Shown piece by piece: positions 7,949 to 17,441 of a DNA stretch of 64,000 nucleotides (within the stretch, counting starts at the first letter, position 1; each line of letters opens with the position of its first letter). The position numbers were made by a program, and so were the translations under genes. The DNA is from Phocaeicola plebeius. GTDB lineage: Bacteria > Bacteroidota > Bacteroidia > Bacteroidales > Bacteroidaceae. The stretch covers positions 58,328 to 122,327 of the forward strand of contig NZ_QSQT01000012.1 of the NCBI RefSeq assembly GCF_003437535.1, written 5' to 3'. A model generated the notes under the pieces. That model was not told the DNA's origin. It saw only the letters and a program-made list of their open reading frames with translations, and searched no databases.

Positions 7949-10006
7949 ATGGAAAGCCACTATAACTATTTCAACCGCGATATAAGTTGGTTGTCATTTA
8001 ATCACCGCGTATTATTGGAGGCAGATGATGATACGCTTCCTTTGTTCGAGAGAGTCAATTTCATAGCTATTTATTCGTCTAACCTGGAAGAGTTTTACCA
8101 GGTACGTGTGGCAGAACATAAGGCGGTTGCATCTGGAGGTAAGAGTGAAGACATGACCGTGGATGAGGCTCATGCCCTTATCCGGCAGATTACGGATACC
8201 GTGAACCGTCAGCTGGAAGATCGTGTGCGTATCTATGAAGAAAAGATTCTTCCTGCATTGCGGCGCAATCATGTGGTGTTTTATCAGAGTAAAAGCGAGG
8301 TGGAGGATTTTCATAAGGAATTTGTATACCGCTTTTTTATGGAAGAAGTGTTTCCCTATATTCAGCCGGTGAAGATTGATCCGGAAAACGTACGCTTTTT
8401 CTTGCGGGACAGACGTTTGTATCTGGCTGTAAAGGTATGGAAGGATGCGCAGGAGAAGCCGGAATATTATATTATAAAAATGCCTTATAGTAAGGTGCCC
8501 CGTTTTGTACAGCTTCCTTCGCATGAGGGAAACTATTACCTCATGTTTCTGGAGGATATAATTAAGGCAAACTTGAAGGAAGTGTTTATCGGCTACGAAG
8601 TAGAGTGCAGTTACTGTTGTAAGATTTCACGTGATGCCGATGTGTTTGTAGATGATGTACCTGCAGAGAGCATGGTGGAAAAACTGAAGGAGAAGGTGAA
8701 GAAACGTAAGATTGGGGCCATCTGCCGTTTTGTGTATGACCGGAAAATGCCGGATGATTTTCTGGATGCCCTGGTAGAAGCGCTGGGAATCAACCGGGAA
8801 GAACTTGTGCCGGGTGACAAGCATCTGAATTTGGAAGACTTGGCGTCCCTTCCCAATCCGAATCCGGATATTCCTGCCATCGTCAAGCCGCAGCCGATGT
8901 TCTTGCCCGGGATGAACGAAAAACACTTTATGTATCGCCGGATAGCCAAACGGGATATGCTGCTTTATTATCCGTATCATAGTTTTGAACATTTCATTCA
9001 TTTTCTGTATGAAGCCGTTCACGATCCATTTTGTCGTGAAATCATGATTACGCAGTATCGTGTGGCGGAACATTCGGAAGTGATTAATGCCTTGATTGCT
9101 GCCGCACGAAACGGGAAGCATGTCACGGTGTTTGTGGAACTGAAAGCCCGCTTTGATGAGGAAAATAACCTGGCTACAGCCGAATTGATGCGGAAGGCAG
9201 GGATTGACATTATATTCAGCATTCCGGGACTGAAAGTACATGCCAAGGTAGCATTGATTCTCCGGAAGAATGACAAGGGAGAACGGTTAAGAAGCTACGC
9301 GTATGTCAGTACGGGTAATTTTAATGAGAAGACGGCAAAGATTTATGCAGACATAGCTTTGTATACTTGCAACAAGCAGATAGTGGACGATATGTGTACC
9401 CTGTTTAAGGTCTTGCGGAAGGAAGTGACAGAGCCTCGTTTCAAACGCCTGTTGATAGCACGGTTCAATCTGCTTCCGGAATTGAAAGCCCTCATTCAGC
9501 GGGAAATAGATTTGGTGAAAGAGGGAAAGCCAGGCCGGATTATTTTGAAGATGAATGCCTTGCAGGATACGGCTATGATAGATGAACTGTATCGTGCCAG
9601 TGAGGCAGGGGTACAGATTGATTTGATTGTAAGAGGAATCTGCTGCCTGGTGCCGGGAGAATCGTTTAGTCGGAATATTCGGGTTACCCGTATTGTGGAC
9701 AGTTTCTTGGAGCATGCCCGTGTGTGGTACTTTGGGAATGGAGGTGATCCGTTAGTTTTTATCGGTTCGCCCGACTGGATGCGTCGTAATCTGTATCGTC
9801 GTATCGAGGCGGTAACTCCTATTCTCGACGGCAGACTTCGTCGGGAATTGACAGACATGCTGGAACTCCAGTTATCGGCCAATCGGAAAGCATGTTGGGT
9901 AGACAATCAGTTGCGGAATATCTTTAAAAGAAAACCGGGTAACGATGATGTACGTGCGCAGTATGATTTTTATGAATATTTGAAAAACAAGTTGGCTGAG
10001 AACTAA
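7949..10006 (+). CDS. ppk1: Polyphosphate kinase 1
   Basis: PPK1 reversibly polymerises the gamma-phosphate of ATP into inorganic polyphosphate. The 685-residue protein begins with the typical FNRDISWLSFNHRVL segment and EEFYQVRV, then carries the phospholipase-D-like catalytic half with GLKVHAKVALI (candidate phosphorylated His) and STGNFNEKTAKIYAD. Length is normal. Its TAA overlaps the stop of the convergent antiporter gene by four bases, so no intergenic terminator is possible there. Confidence 0.95.
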   Translation: MESHYNYFNRDISWLSFNHRVLLEADDDTLPLFERVNFIAIYSSNLEEFYQVRVAEHKAVASGGKSEDMTVDEAHALIRQITDTVNRQLEDRVRIYEEKILPALRRNHVVFYQSKSEVEDFHKEFVYRFFMEEVFPYIQPVKIDPENVRFFLRDRRLYLAVKVWKDAQEKPEYYIIKMPYSKVPRFVQLPSHEGNYYLMFLEDIIKANLKEVFIGYEVECSYCCKISRDADVFVDDVPAESMVEKLKEKVKKRKIGAICRFVYDRKMPDDFLDALVEALGINREELVPGDKHLNLEDLASLPNPNPDIPAIVKPQPMFLPGMNEKHFMYRRIAKRDMLLYYPYHSFEHFIHFLYEAVHDPFCREIMITQYRVAEHSEVINALIAAARNGKHVTVFVELKARFDEENNLATAELMRKAGIDIIFSIPGLKVHAKVALILRKNDKGERLRSYAYVSTGNFNEKTAKIYADIALYTCNKQIVDDMCTLFKVLRKEVTEPRFKRLLIARFNLLPELKALIQREIDLVKEGKPGRIILKMNALQDTAMIDELYRASEAGVQIDLIVRGICCLVPGESFSRNIRVTRIVDSFLEHARVWYFGNGGDPLVFIGSPDWMRRNLYRRIEAVTPILDGRLRRELTDMLELQLSANRKACWVDNQLRNIFKRKPGNDDVRAQYDFYEYLKNKLAEN

Positions 10007-11463
10007 TCAGCCGACTTGTTTTTATTTTCTGATATAAGCAGCAGCTTGTCGCCCGGCTGGAGCTTCATCTGTCCGTTGGGAATCAGGAACTCATTGCCGC
10101 GTTTCACCAGCATGACCAGTGTGCCTTTGGGCAGCTGCATTTCCGCCAGGGTATCTTTTTCTTCCAGCATCTCGGCAGTCAGGGTGAGGTCGTTCAGCTG
10201 GGTGTCGATTTCCTCGGGCAGTTCCACTCCGAACTCATTGCCTTCTTTAGGAGCCGGCAAGTCCAGGTGCAGGAACTTGGCCGCCCGGGTGATGCTCATT
10301 CCCTGGATAATCAGCGAAAGGAGGGTGATGAAGAACACGATATTGAACAACTGCTGCGAGCCGTCGATTTCGGCCAGCACTGGATAAGTGGCGAAGATGA
10401 TGGGGGTAGCCCCTCTCAGTCCCACCCACGAGACGAACAGCCTGCCTTTGTTCGTGATGTTGCGGAAAGGAAGCAGGCAGAGGAATACGCTGAGCGGACG
10501 TGCCACGAGAATCATGAACACGCCGATGAGCAAGCCCACAGCCGTGATGTCGAGCATTTCGTGCGGGTTGACCAGCAGTCCCAGGGTGATGAAGATGACA
10601 ATCTGGAACAGCCAGGTCAGTCCGTTCATGAAGGTGCTGATTTCTTTCCGGAAAGCCAGCCGGGTATTTCCGAGGATGACTCCCATGATGTACACCGCCA
10701 GGTAAGCGTTTCCTTTCAGCTGGTCGGTAATGGTGAAGGTGATGAACAGCAGGCTTAATAGGAGGATGGGATAGAGCGAGCTGTTCGACAGGTTGATGCG
10801 GTTAATCAGCCACACGCTGAACCGTCCCATGGCATAGCCGATTACTCCTCCAAAGAAGAACTGCACGAGCAGGTCCTTGATAATCAGCAGGAAATCGGGA
10901 CTGCTTCCGCTCGAAATCACCTGAATCAGCACGATGGTCAGCATGTAGGCCACCGGGTCGTTGCTTCCGCTTTCCAGTTCCAGCATGGGGCGCAGGTTCT
11001 GTTTCAGGTTCATGCGCTGGGAGCGGAGAAGGTTGAACACCGAGGCCGAATCGGTGGACGACATGGTGGCGGCAAGCAGCAAGGAACACATCAGCGTCAG
11101 GTTGATGTTCGTCTGGTTCCAGTTTGAGATATAGAAGATGAAAACACCGGTCAGCAGGGTGGTCAGCAGCACGCCGGCGGTGGAAAGGACGATACCCGGC
11201 GTGAGCACCGGCTTTATATCGGAGTATTTGGTGTCCATCCCTCCGGAGAAAAGGATGATGCTCAGTGCCATCATTCCGATGAACTGCGCGTCCGAGGCAC
11301 TGTTGAACTGTAGTCCGAGTCCGTCACTTCCGAAGCCCATTCCCACGAGCAGGAACAGTAAAAGGGTAGGGATACCGAACCGGTATCCGGTCTTGCTGAT
11401 GAGGATGCCGGAAAAGATAAGCACAGACCCTACCATCAGTATGTTTTCAGCTGTAAAAATCAT
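10003..11463 (-). CDS. CPA1-type K+(Na+)/H+ antiporter with TrkA-C domain (NhaP2-like)
   Basis: A 486-residue inner-membrane antiporter. About 12-13 transmembrane segments (residues 1-390) include the family's ESGSNDPVAYMLT motif, with the Asn-Asp pair that carries protons, and GLRGATPI. A soluble C-terminal domain (about 400-480, ending GDKLLLISENK) is a TrkA-C/RCK-C regulatory module, as in NhaP2/CvrA. I use the ATG at 11463 (MIFTAENILMVGS); 47 additional in-frame residues upstream look non-native. The gene is visibly more GC-rich than its neighbours. Its ion specificity cannot be told from sequence. Confidence 0.88.
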   Translation of the reverse strand: MIFTAENILMVGSVLIFSGILISKTGYRFGIPTLLLFLLVGMGFGSDGLGLQFNSASDAQFIGMMALSIILFSGGMDTKYSDIKPVLTPGIVLSTAGVLLTTLLTGVFIFYISNWNQTNINLTLMCSLLLAATMSSTDSASVFNLLRSQRMNLKQNLRPMLELESGSNDPVAYMLTIVLIQVISSGSSPDFLLIIKDLLVQFFFGGVIGYAMGRFSVWLINRINLSNSSLYPILLLSLLFITFTITDQLKGNAYLAVYIMGVILGNTRLAFRKEISTFMNGLTWLFQIVIFITLGLLVNPHEMLDITAVGLLIGVFMILVARPLSVFLCLLPFRNITNKGRLFVSWVGLRGATPIIFATYPVLAEIDGSQQLFNIVFFITLLSLIIQGMSITRAAKFLHLDLPAPKEGNEFGVELPEEIDTQLNDLTLTAEMLEEKDTLAEMQLPKGTLVMLVKRGNEFLIPNGQMKLQPGDKLLLISENKNKSAD

Positions 11464-11644
11464 GATTGTGTAGTAATAAATAAAGTAATGTGAATGTTGT
11501 ATATGTATTATAATGCCTGAAGGTAAGAAAATGTTTGGCAGGCAGATGCTTTTCGTAACGATTTTTGTGAATTTTTTGTCTCCTCTGTGGCTTTTTTTTA
11601 CCATGTATTTGCATAAAGTGAAAAATTCCAGGACAAATTCTCTG

Positions 11645-11725
11645 TTTCACACTGTGAAATACAAAAACCACAGTGTGGGATACATATTTCACAGTGTGGG
11701 ACACAAATCTCACACTGTGAAACAG
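11645..11725. repeat. Array E: phased 21-bp palindromic repeats
   Basis: Four copies of CACA-S-TGTG start at 11648, 11669, 11690 and 11711, an exact 21-bp pitch. Full units are about 15 bp (TTTCACACTGTGAAA type) with 6-bp linkers. The first and last are extended by an outer inverted repeat, AATTCTCTGTTTCACA at 11636-11651 and its complement ending at 11731, so the whole block could fold on itself. It lies in the 660-base gap between the antiporter and btuB, upstream of the riboswitch promoter. The rest of that gap before 11850 holds nothing I recognise. Confidence 0.85.
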
Positions 11726-11852
11726 AGAATTCTTCCCTACGTTTTGTGAAATATATAAAGAGAAAATCAGGAAGATGTAGGGTAATTCGTTCTTGTTTGT
11801 AGGATGGTACTATAATTCTGTATGAATTTATTTTTGTTTTCAAGGAAAAATG

Positions 11853-11860
11853 TATATTTG
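11853..11860 (+). promoter_or_regulatory. Candidate btu operon promoter -7 element
   Basis: TATATTTG matches TAnnTTTG. Transcription would begin only a few bases before the first strand of the cobalamin riboswitch. A TTTG at 11833-11836 is at a short 16-base spacing. Confidence 0.55.
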
Positions 11861-11863
11861 CAA

Positions 11864-12054
11864 TGTTTTGTTCCGTATTGATTTCCGGTTCGGCGAAATC
11901 ACGGATGAAAAGGGAATCGGGTGAAAGTCCCGGACAGTCCCGCTGCTGTAAGCTCCAGACATTTACGTTTGTCTACCCTCTGCAAGGCCACTGTCTTTTA
12001 AATGAAGATGGGAAGGCAAGACAAACGGGAGTAAGTCAGAAGACCTGCAAAACA
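11864..12054 (+). promoter_or_regulatory. Cobalamin riboswitch
   Basis: The conserved core is readable: GATGAAAAGGGAATCGGG and GTGAAAGTCCCGGACAG, then CCCGCTGCTGTAAG, a GCCACTGTC segment, GGGAAGGC, and the B12 box AGTCAGAAGACCTGC at 12034-12048. A possible P1 helix pairs TGTTTTG (11864-11870) with CAAAACA (12048-12054). Such riboswitches bind adenosylcobalamin or other cobalamins and shut off B12-uptake genes. Here it precedes btuB by 71 bases. Confidence 0.93.
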
Positions 12055-12062
12055 AAGTCATG

Positions 12063-12090
12063 CTTGCATTCTCGAGGAAAGGATGGCAAG
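12063..12090 (+). promoter_or_regulatory. Possible expression-platform hairpin of the riboswitch
   Basis: CTTGCATTC (12063-12071) can pair with GGATG-G-CAAG (12081-12090) with one bulged G and a 9-base loop. No T-tract follows, so if it acts it would act on translation or RNA stability rather than as an intrinsic terminator. Confidence 0.35.
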
Positions 12091-12125
12091 AACGTGCGTA
12101 ATGTAGAATTACAATTAAAATTTGA

Positions 12126-14153
12126 ATGAAAAGATTGAAGAAACTGGCTATTACTGTCGGCTGTCGCTTTTTTATAGCTATGTGTCTTTGCATGTTTGCA
12201 GGTGTAGATATTATTTATGCCCAACATGCAGAGTCTGATAGTATTACAGGAAAGGTGCACCAGATTCCGGATGTGACGGTGAGTGTAAGAAAAACGCCTC
12301 AGGCTGTTAAAGCTACCTCTCCATTACAGGTGATGGGAAAAATGGAAATGGAGCGTTTGGGCGTGCATGAGGTAGCTGATGCGGTGCGTCATTTCTCAGG
12401 AGTGACAGTGAAAGATTATGGCGGTATCGGAGGATTGAAGACTATTTCGGTTCGCAGTTTGGGGACTCAGCATACAGGAGTGATTTATGATGGGGTAGCT
12501 GTCAGTGATTGTCAGTCAGGGCAAGTCGATATATCACGTTTTTCTTTGGATAACGTATCTCAACTTACCATGACTATTGGGCAAAGTGATGATATATATC
12601 AGACTGCACGTGCTTTTGCTTCTGCTGGCGTATTGACTATTCAGACTTCCAGACCTGATTTTCAGGAAACATCTTATCATGTGAATGCAAATTTGAAAGC
12701 GGGCTCATTCGGGCTGGTCAATCCCTCCGTTTTGTATAATCAAAAGGTGACAGATAATACCTCTTTATCGTTTTATGGTGATTTTTTGCGTGCAGATGGT
12801 AATTACCCTTTTAAAATGTGGAATGGGAATGCGCTGATTGATAGTAAGCGAAACAACAGTGATATACGGACTTATCGCGCGGAAGCTACTTTGTATACAA
12901 GTTTTACTTCCACACAGGACTTGCAAGTGAAAGCCTATCTTTTTGATTCGGAACGCGGACTTCCGGGAGGGGTGATCTATGATAATCCGTATGCAGCAGA
13001 GCGGCTTTTTGATAAAAACTATTTCGGGCAGTTCCGGTATGAAAATCGTTTTTCTGACCGACTTAAACTACAGGCTTTGGGTAAGTTTAATTACAGTTGG
13101 AACCGGGACTATAATGATGAGGCCTCAGGTATAACCGATGACCGTTATCGGCAGACGGAAACCTATTTGTCAGCCACTTTATGGGGAGATTTAGGCAAAG
13201 GATTTTCTTTGTCTCTGGCACAAGATTTTGCCTATAATTATTTACATACTACCCTGGATCAATGTCAGTTTCCACAGCGATATACGTTGTTGACCGCATT
13301 GGGTGCGCAATATCAGCGTAACTCGTTTACAGCAACTGCTTCTTTATTGAACACCTATATTACGGAAGATGTACGTATTGGAACAGCGGCGGCAGACCGT
13401 AAGCGTCTTTCTCCTGCATTTAGTGTTTCATGGAAACCTTTTGGGGAAATCGGATTGCGCTTCCGGGCATCCTATAAAGATATTTTCCGTACTCCGACAT
13501 TCAATGATTTATACTATTTGGTGATAGGAAATAGCAGCTTACGTCCAGAAACAACCAAGCAGGGAAATTTGGGAGTGACTTGGAGCGGATCAAAATTAGG
13601 TTTTCTTGATTTCCTGAGTCTGTCTGCCGATACTTATTATAATAAGGTAAAAGATAAGATTGTGGCTGTGCCGACTATGTTTGTCTGGAAAATGATGAAT
13701 GTCGGGAAGGTGAAGACGATAGGTGTGGATGTAAATTTATCTGCTGAATCACGAGTGACAGACTGGTTGAAATTTTATTTGACTACTAATTATAGCTTTA
13801 TGCAGGCAGAGGATGTTACCGATCCAGATTCCAAAACATGGAGGAATCAGATTGTGTATACACCTCGGCATTCTGGTGGTGGAAACTTTACCATTGAAAC
13901 GCCTTGGGTAAATTTGTCTTATAATCTTACTTATGCGTCGGAACGATATACGTTGGCACAAAACTTACCGGATTATCGTATTAAGCCTTATTCAGACCAT
14001 GGTATATCGTTGTCACGTAAATTCTCTTGGAAACGGCATCAGCTGCGTGTACAGTTGGATGCCTTGAATCTTTCTGGCAAGAATTATGAGGTTATTCGTT
14101 TTTATCCGATGCCTGGAAGAAATTACAAGCTTTCTATTAATTACTATTTATAA
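12126..14153 (+). CDS. btuB: TonB-dependent vitamin B12 receptor BtuB
   Basis: An outer-membrane barrel that takes up cobalamins with TonB energy. The 675-residue protein has a signal peptide (about 1-32, ending near IIYAQ), a plug domain (about 45-170, with VRSLGTQHTGVIYDGVAVSD) and a 22-strand-type barrel ending in aromatic YKLSINYYL. Assignment to cobalamin rests on the riboswitch directly upstream and the btuG-F-C-D genes downstream. Unlike many Bacteroides SusC-type receptors it has no N-terminal carboxypeptidase-like domain. Codon use is more AT-rich than in btuF-btuC-btuD. Confidence 0.92.
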   Translation: MKRLKKLAITVGCRFFIAMCLCMFAGVDIIYAQHAESDSITGKVHQIPDVTVSVRKTPQAVKATSPLQVMGKMEMERLGVHEVADAVRHFSGVTVKDYGGIGGLKTISVRSLGTQHTGVIYDGVAVSDCQSGQVDISRFSLDNVSQLTMTIGQSDDIYQTARAFASAGVLTIQTSRPDFQETSYHVNANLKAGSFGLVNPSVLYNQKVTDNTSLSFYGDFLRADGNYPFKMWNGNALIDSKRNNSDIRTYRAEATLYTSFTSTQDLQVKAYLFDSERGLPGGVIYDNPYAAERLFDKNYFGQFRYENRFSDRLKLQALGKFNYSWNRDYNDEASGITDDRYRQTETYLSATLWGDLGKGFSLSLAQDFAYNYLHTTLDQCQFPQRYTLLTALGAQYQRNSFTATASLLNTYITEDVRIGTAAADRKRLSPAFSVSWKPFGEIGLRFRASYKDIFRTPTFNDLYYLVIGNSSLRPETTKQGNLGVTWSGSKLGFLDFLSLSADTYYNKVKDKIVAVPTMFVWKMMNVGKVKTIGVDVNLSAESRVTDWLKFYLTTNYSFMQAEDVTDPDSKTWRNQIVYTPRHSGGGNFTIETPWVNLSYNLTYASERYTLAQNLPDYRIKPYSDHGISLSRKFSWKRHQLRVQLDALNLSGKNYEVIRFYPMPGRNYKLSINYYL

Positions 14154-14170
14154 ATTAAATTGAGAAAAAA

Positions 14171-15262
14171 ATGAAAAAGAATTGGCTTTATTCGATTTTG
14201 ATGGCAATCCCTTTGATGAGTGGCTTGACTGCATGTAATAATGAGGATGATCCTAATCCAAATCCAAATCCTAATCCGGAGCCTACTACTACTTATGGGG
14301 CTTATATTGTAAATACCGGAAATTGGGGAGCAAATGATGGCTCTATTCAATGGTTTGACATGGAAAAACAAACGGTTAGCGGTGATTTGTATCAGGCACA
14401 GAATGGAAAAGGAATAGGAGATGTGCAAGATTTGTGTGTGTATGGTTCGAAAATGTATGCCATTGGAAGTACGTCTTCTAAAATAGAAGTGTTGGATTTG
14501 AGTGGGAAACTGTTGAAAAGTATTCCAATGAAGACGACGGATGATCAACCGATGGAGCCTAGATGTGCAATCGGAGCAGAAGGATTCGTATTTGTTACAG
14601 CTTATGATGGAACTGTTTCAAAATTAGACACATTGAATTTGAATGTAGTGGGAAAGGTTGCTGTAGGTGCTTATCCAGAAGCTTTGACTTATGCAAAAGG
14701 CAAACTTTATGTGAATATTTCAGGTTACGGTGCAGGAGATAAAGTGGCCGTAGTAAATGCCTCGTCTTTGACTAAGGAGAAAGAAATTACAGTGATGTTG
14801 AATCCTGCTTATCAGTGCTTGACAGGAGCAGACGGTTATGTGTATGTGGTATCACAAGGTAATTATGCTGGTAGTGATAAAATTCCTGAAGAACAATGGA
14901 TTTATCAGACGCTTCAGCGTATAGATCCGGCTACGGATGAGGTAGAAAAATTGTGTAATGCAACTTATATAGCAAATAAAGGAGACAAAATGTATATTCT
15001 TTATGCTGAATATTATTTGCCTGATACGCATAGATGTTTTGTGTATGATTTAAAAACGAAGAAAGAAACTCCGTTTGTAGATTTATCTACAATTCCAAGT
15101 CCACAGTTTATAGCGGTTGATCCTGTATCTGAGGATGTATATATTGGAAATCGTAATTCTGGTGCGTTGGATGATGTATATATTTATTCTAAAGACGGAC
15201 AGTTTAAGAAAAAGATAGAAACCGGAAACTATACAACTAACATCCGTTTCTTAGCTGAATAA
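14171..15262 (+). CDS. btuG: Surface B12-binding lipoprotein BtuG (seven-bladed propeller)
   Basis: BtuG is a Bacteroidetes surface lipoprotein that captures cobalamin very tightly and hands it to BtuB; this is known of the family. The 363-residue protein has a signal peptide with lipobox LTAC (Cys22), an acidic NNEDD after the cysteine that fits the Bacteroidetes surface-export signal, and a PNPNPNPNPEP linker. Repeated propeller strands follow (for example DVQDLCVYGSKMYAIG, GAYPEALTYAKGKLYV, PQFIAVDPVSEDVYIG). It is 17 bases after btuB. A general YncE-like propeller is the alternative, but the position between btuB and btuF makes BtuG very likely. Confidence 0.92.
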   Translation: MKKNWLYSILMAIPLMSGLTACNNEDDPNPNPNPNPEPTTTYGAYIVNTGNWGANDGSIQWFDMEKQTVSGDLYQAQNGKGIGDVQDLCVYGSKMYAIGSTSSKIEVLDLSGKLLKSIPMKTTDDQPMEPRCAIGAEGFVFVTAYDGTVSKLDTLNLNVVGKVAVGAYPEALTYAKGKLYVNISGYGAGDKVAVVNASSLTKEKEITVMLNPAYQCLTGADGYVYVVSQGNYAGSDKIPEEQWIYQTLQRIDPATDEVEKLCNATYIANKGDKMYILYAEYYLPDTHRCFVYDLKTKKETPFVDLSTIPSPQFIAVDPVSEDVYIGNRNSGALDDVYIYSKDGQFKKKIETGNYTTNIRFLAE

Positions 15263-15267
15263 GATTT

Positions 15268-16404
15268 ATGAAACAAATTTTACTATCTGCCCATATAGTA
15301 ATTACAGTCTTGCTTCTCTCTGCCTGCGGCGGAGGAAGCAAGACTTCTTCCGTTCAGGAGGAAGGAGATACCCTGAAAATGAGGTATGCCACCAACTTGT
15401 CTGTGGTAAAGTTTCCTGATTATACCATGGTTTCTATCCGTAACCCATGGGATACATTGAAAATATTGCATACTTATCTGTTGACTGATAAGACTCAGCC
15501 GGTTCCTGAGAATTTGCCGGAAGGGACTGTTGTACGGGTTCCGTTAGAACGGGCCGTGGTGTATTCTGTGGTGCATGGAAGTGTACTGAAAGAGTTGGGA
15601 CAGGCAAAAAGTATCAAGGGAGTCTGTAACCTGGAATATTTTAAGATGCCAGAGGTGCAGGATGGATGCCGGAATGGAGAAATCGTAGATTGCGGAAACG
15701 GAATGAATCCGGATATTGAGAAAATTATCGACCTTCGTCCGGATGCCATCATGCTTTCTCCGTTTGAGAACAGCGGAGGATACGGTCGGGTAGGAAAGTT
15801 GGGAGTACCCGTAATCGAATGTGCGGATTACATGGAAACCTCCCCGTTAGGACGTGCAGAATGGCTGCGCTTTTACGGATTGCTGGTAGGGCAGGAACAG
15901 AGAGGAGATTCACTTTTTGCACAGATAGAAAAAGAATACCTGGCATTAAAGGATTTGGCGGCACAGGCAACCTCTCGTCCTACGGTATTAAGTGATTTGA
16001 AGTATGGCTCTGCATGGTATATCGCCGGAGGACAGAGTACCACTGGACGCTTGTATGCGGATGCCGGGGCAGACTATGTTTTTGCAGAACTGCCGAACAG
16101 CGGTTCTGTGCCGATGGCTTTTGAAACCGTCTTCGACAAAGGTGAGCATGCCGATTTCTGGTTGATAAAATACAATCAGCCACAGGATAAGACCTATAAG
16201 GAACTTCAGAAGGATTATTCGCTTTATGCGCGTTTCAAGGCATTCCGCGAACGTCGGATTTATGGATGCAACACCCATCGGATACCTTTTTATGAGGAGT
16301 CACCTTTTCATCCGGAGATATTGTTGAAAGATATGGTAAAAATATTCCATCCCGAGTTGCTGGAAGGCTATGAACCGAAATATTTTAGTAATTTAGCGGA
16401 ATGA
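15268..16404 (+). CDS. btuF: B12 ABC transporter substrate-binding lipoprotein BtuF
   Basis: The periplasmic cobalamin-binding component feeding BtuCD. The 378-residue protein has a lipoprotein signal (LSAC, Cys20) and a class III (FecB/BtuF-type) two-lobe domain. The first lobe contains IEKIIDLRPDAIMLSPFE and the second SDLKYGSAWYIAGGQST, with long helix linking. It begins 5 bases after btuG. Its stop overlaps the btuC start (ATGA), indicating translational coupling. Confidence 0.93.
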   Translation: MKQILLSAHIVITVLLLSACGGGSKTSSVQEEGDTLKMRYATNLSVVKFPDYTMVSIRNPWDTLKILHTYLLTDKTQPVPENLPEGTVVRVPLERAVVYSVVHGSVLKELGQAKSIKGVCNLEYFKMPEVQDGCRNGEIVDCGNGMNPDIEKIIDLRPDAIMLSPFENSGGYGRVGKLGVPVIECADYMETSPLGRAEWLRFYGLLVGQEQRGDSLFAQIEKEYLALKDLAAQATSRPTVLSDLKYGSAWYIAGGQSTTGRLYADAGADYVFAELPNSGSVPMAFETVFDKGEHADFWLIKYNQPQDKTYKELQKDYSLYARFKAFRERRIYGCNTHRIPFYEESPFHPEILLKDMVKIFHPELLEGYEPKYFSNLAE

Positions 16405-17441
16405 TACATTCTGATAAAAAGCATTATGTGGTATTCGGCACCCTGGCTCTTTTGATAGTGCTTTTAGTGGTAGCCAATTTATTTTTAGGTTCGGTAAATA
16501 TTCCGGCGCAGGAAGTGCTACGCATTTTAAGCGGCGAAGAGGCTGAAAAGGCAAGTTGGACGTTTATCGTTTGGGAATCGCGTTTTCCTCAATGCATCAC
16601 AGCCTTGCTTTGTGGAGCAGCCTTGTCGGCTTCCGGACTGATGTTGCAGACGGTGTTCAGTAACCCATTGGCCGATTCGTCTATTTTAGGTATCAGTTCA
16701 GGAGCCAGCTTGGGAGTAGCGCTTGTGATGCTCGCCGGAGGAGGAACCATTGCCACAGGTGTGTTTACACTTTCCGGGTTTTTCTCTGTCATATTAGGCG
16801 CATTTTTGGGGGCTGTAGCTGTGTTGGCTTTGGTCTTGTTTTTATCCTCTTTGATAAAAAGTAATGTAATGCTGCTCATAGCCGGCATCATGATTGGCTA
16901 TATTACTTCTTCACTGATTTCTTTGTTGAACTTCTTTGCTACGGCAGAAGGAGTACACTCGTATATGGTGTGGGGAATGGGAAACTTTGGTGGGGTTTCT
17001 TTGGAACAGCTTCCGGCTTTTTCATTACTGACCGTGGTAGGGTTGTTAGTGGCTGTCATGCTTATTAAGCCTTTGAATGCCCTGCTTTTGGGACCGCGTT
17101 ATGCCGAAAATTTGGGAGTGAATATTCGCCGGGTACGCAACTTCTTATTATTGGCTACCGGATTGCTGACTGCGGTAACGACTTCATTCTGTGGCCCTAT
17201 CTCTTTTATCGGTCTGGCAGTTCCTCATCTGGCTCGTTTGATGCTGGGTACCTCCAACCATAATTCGCTGATGCCTGTTACGCTGCTTGCCGGAGGAGCA
17301 TTGGCATTGCTGTGTAACTTGATTTGCGTACTTCCGGGAGAGTCAGGAGTGATACCGCTGAATGCCGTAACTCCAATCTTAGGAGCGCCGGTCATTATTT
17401 ATGTGATCATTAACCAACGTCGAATTCAATATTTTAACTGA
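16401..17441 (+). CDS. btuC: B12 ABC transporter permease BtuC
   Basis: A 346-residue FecCD-family permease with about ten membrane helices. Family segments are visible: WESRFPQCITALLCGAALSASGLMLQ near the N-terminus, NPLADSSILGISSGASLG, the cytoplasmic coupling region LGVNIRRVRN, and GPISFIGLAVPHLAR. It starts in an ATGA overlap with btuF and ends in a TGATG overlap with btuD, so the three transporter genes are stitched together. Confidence 0.94.
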   Translation: MIHSDKKHYVVFGTLALLIVLLVVANLFLGSVNIPAQEVLRILSGEEAEKASWTFIVWESRFPQCITALLCGAALSASGLMLQTVFSNPLADSSILGISSGASLGVALVMLAGGGTIATGVFTLSGFFSVILGAFLGAVAVLALVLFLSSLIKSNVMLLIAGIMIGYITSSLISLLNFFATAEGVHSYMVWGMGNFGGVSLEQLPAFSLLTVVGLLVAVMLIKPLNALLLGPRYAENLGVNIRRVRNFLLLATGLLTAVTTSFCGPISFIGLAVPHLARLMLGTSNHNSLMPVTLLAGGALALLCNLICVLPGESGVIPLNAVTPILGAPVIIYVIINQRRIQYFN

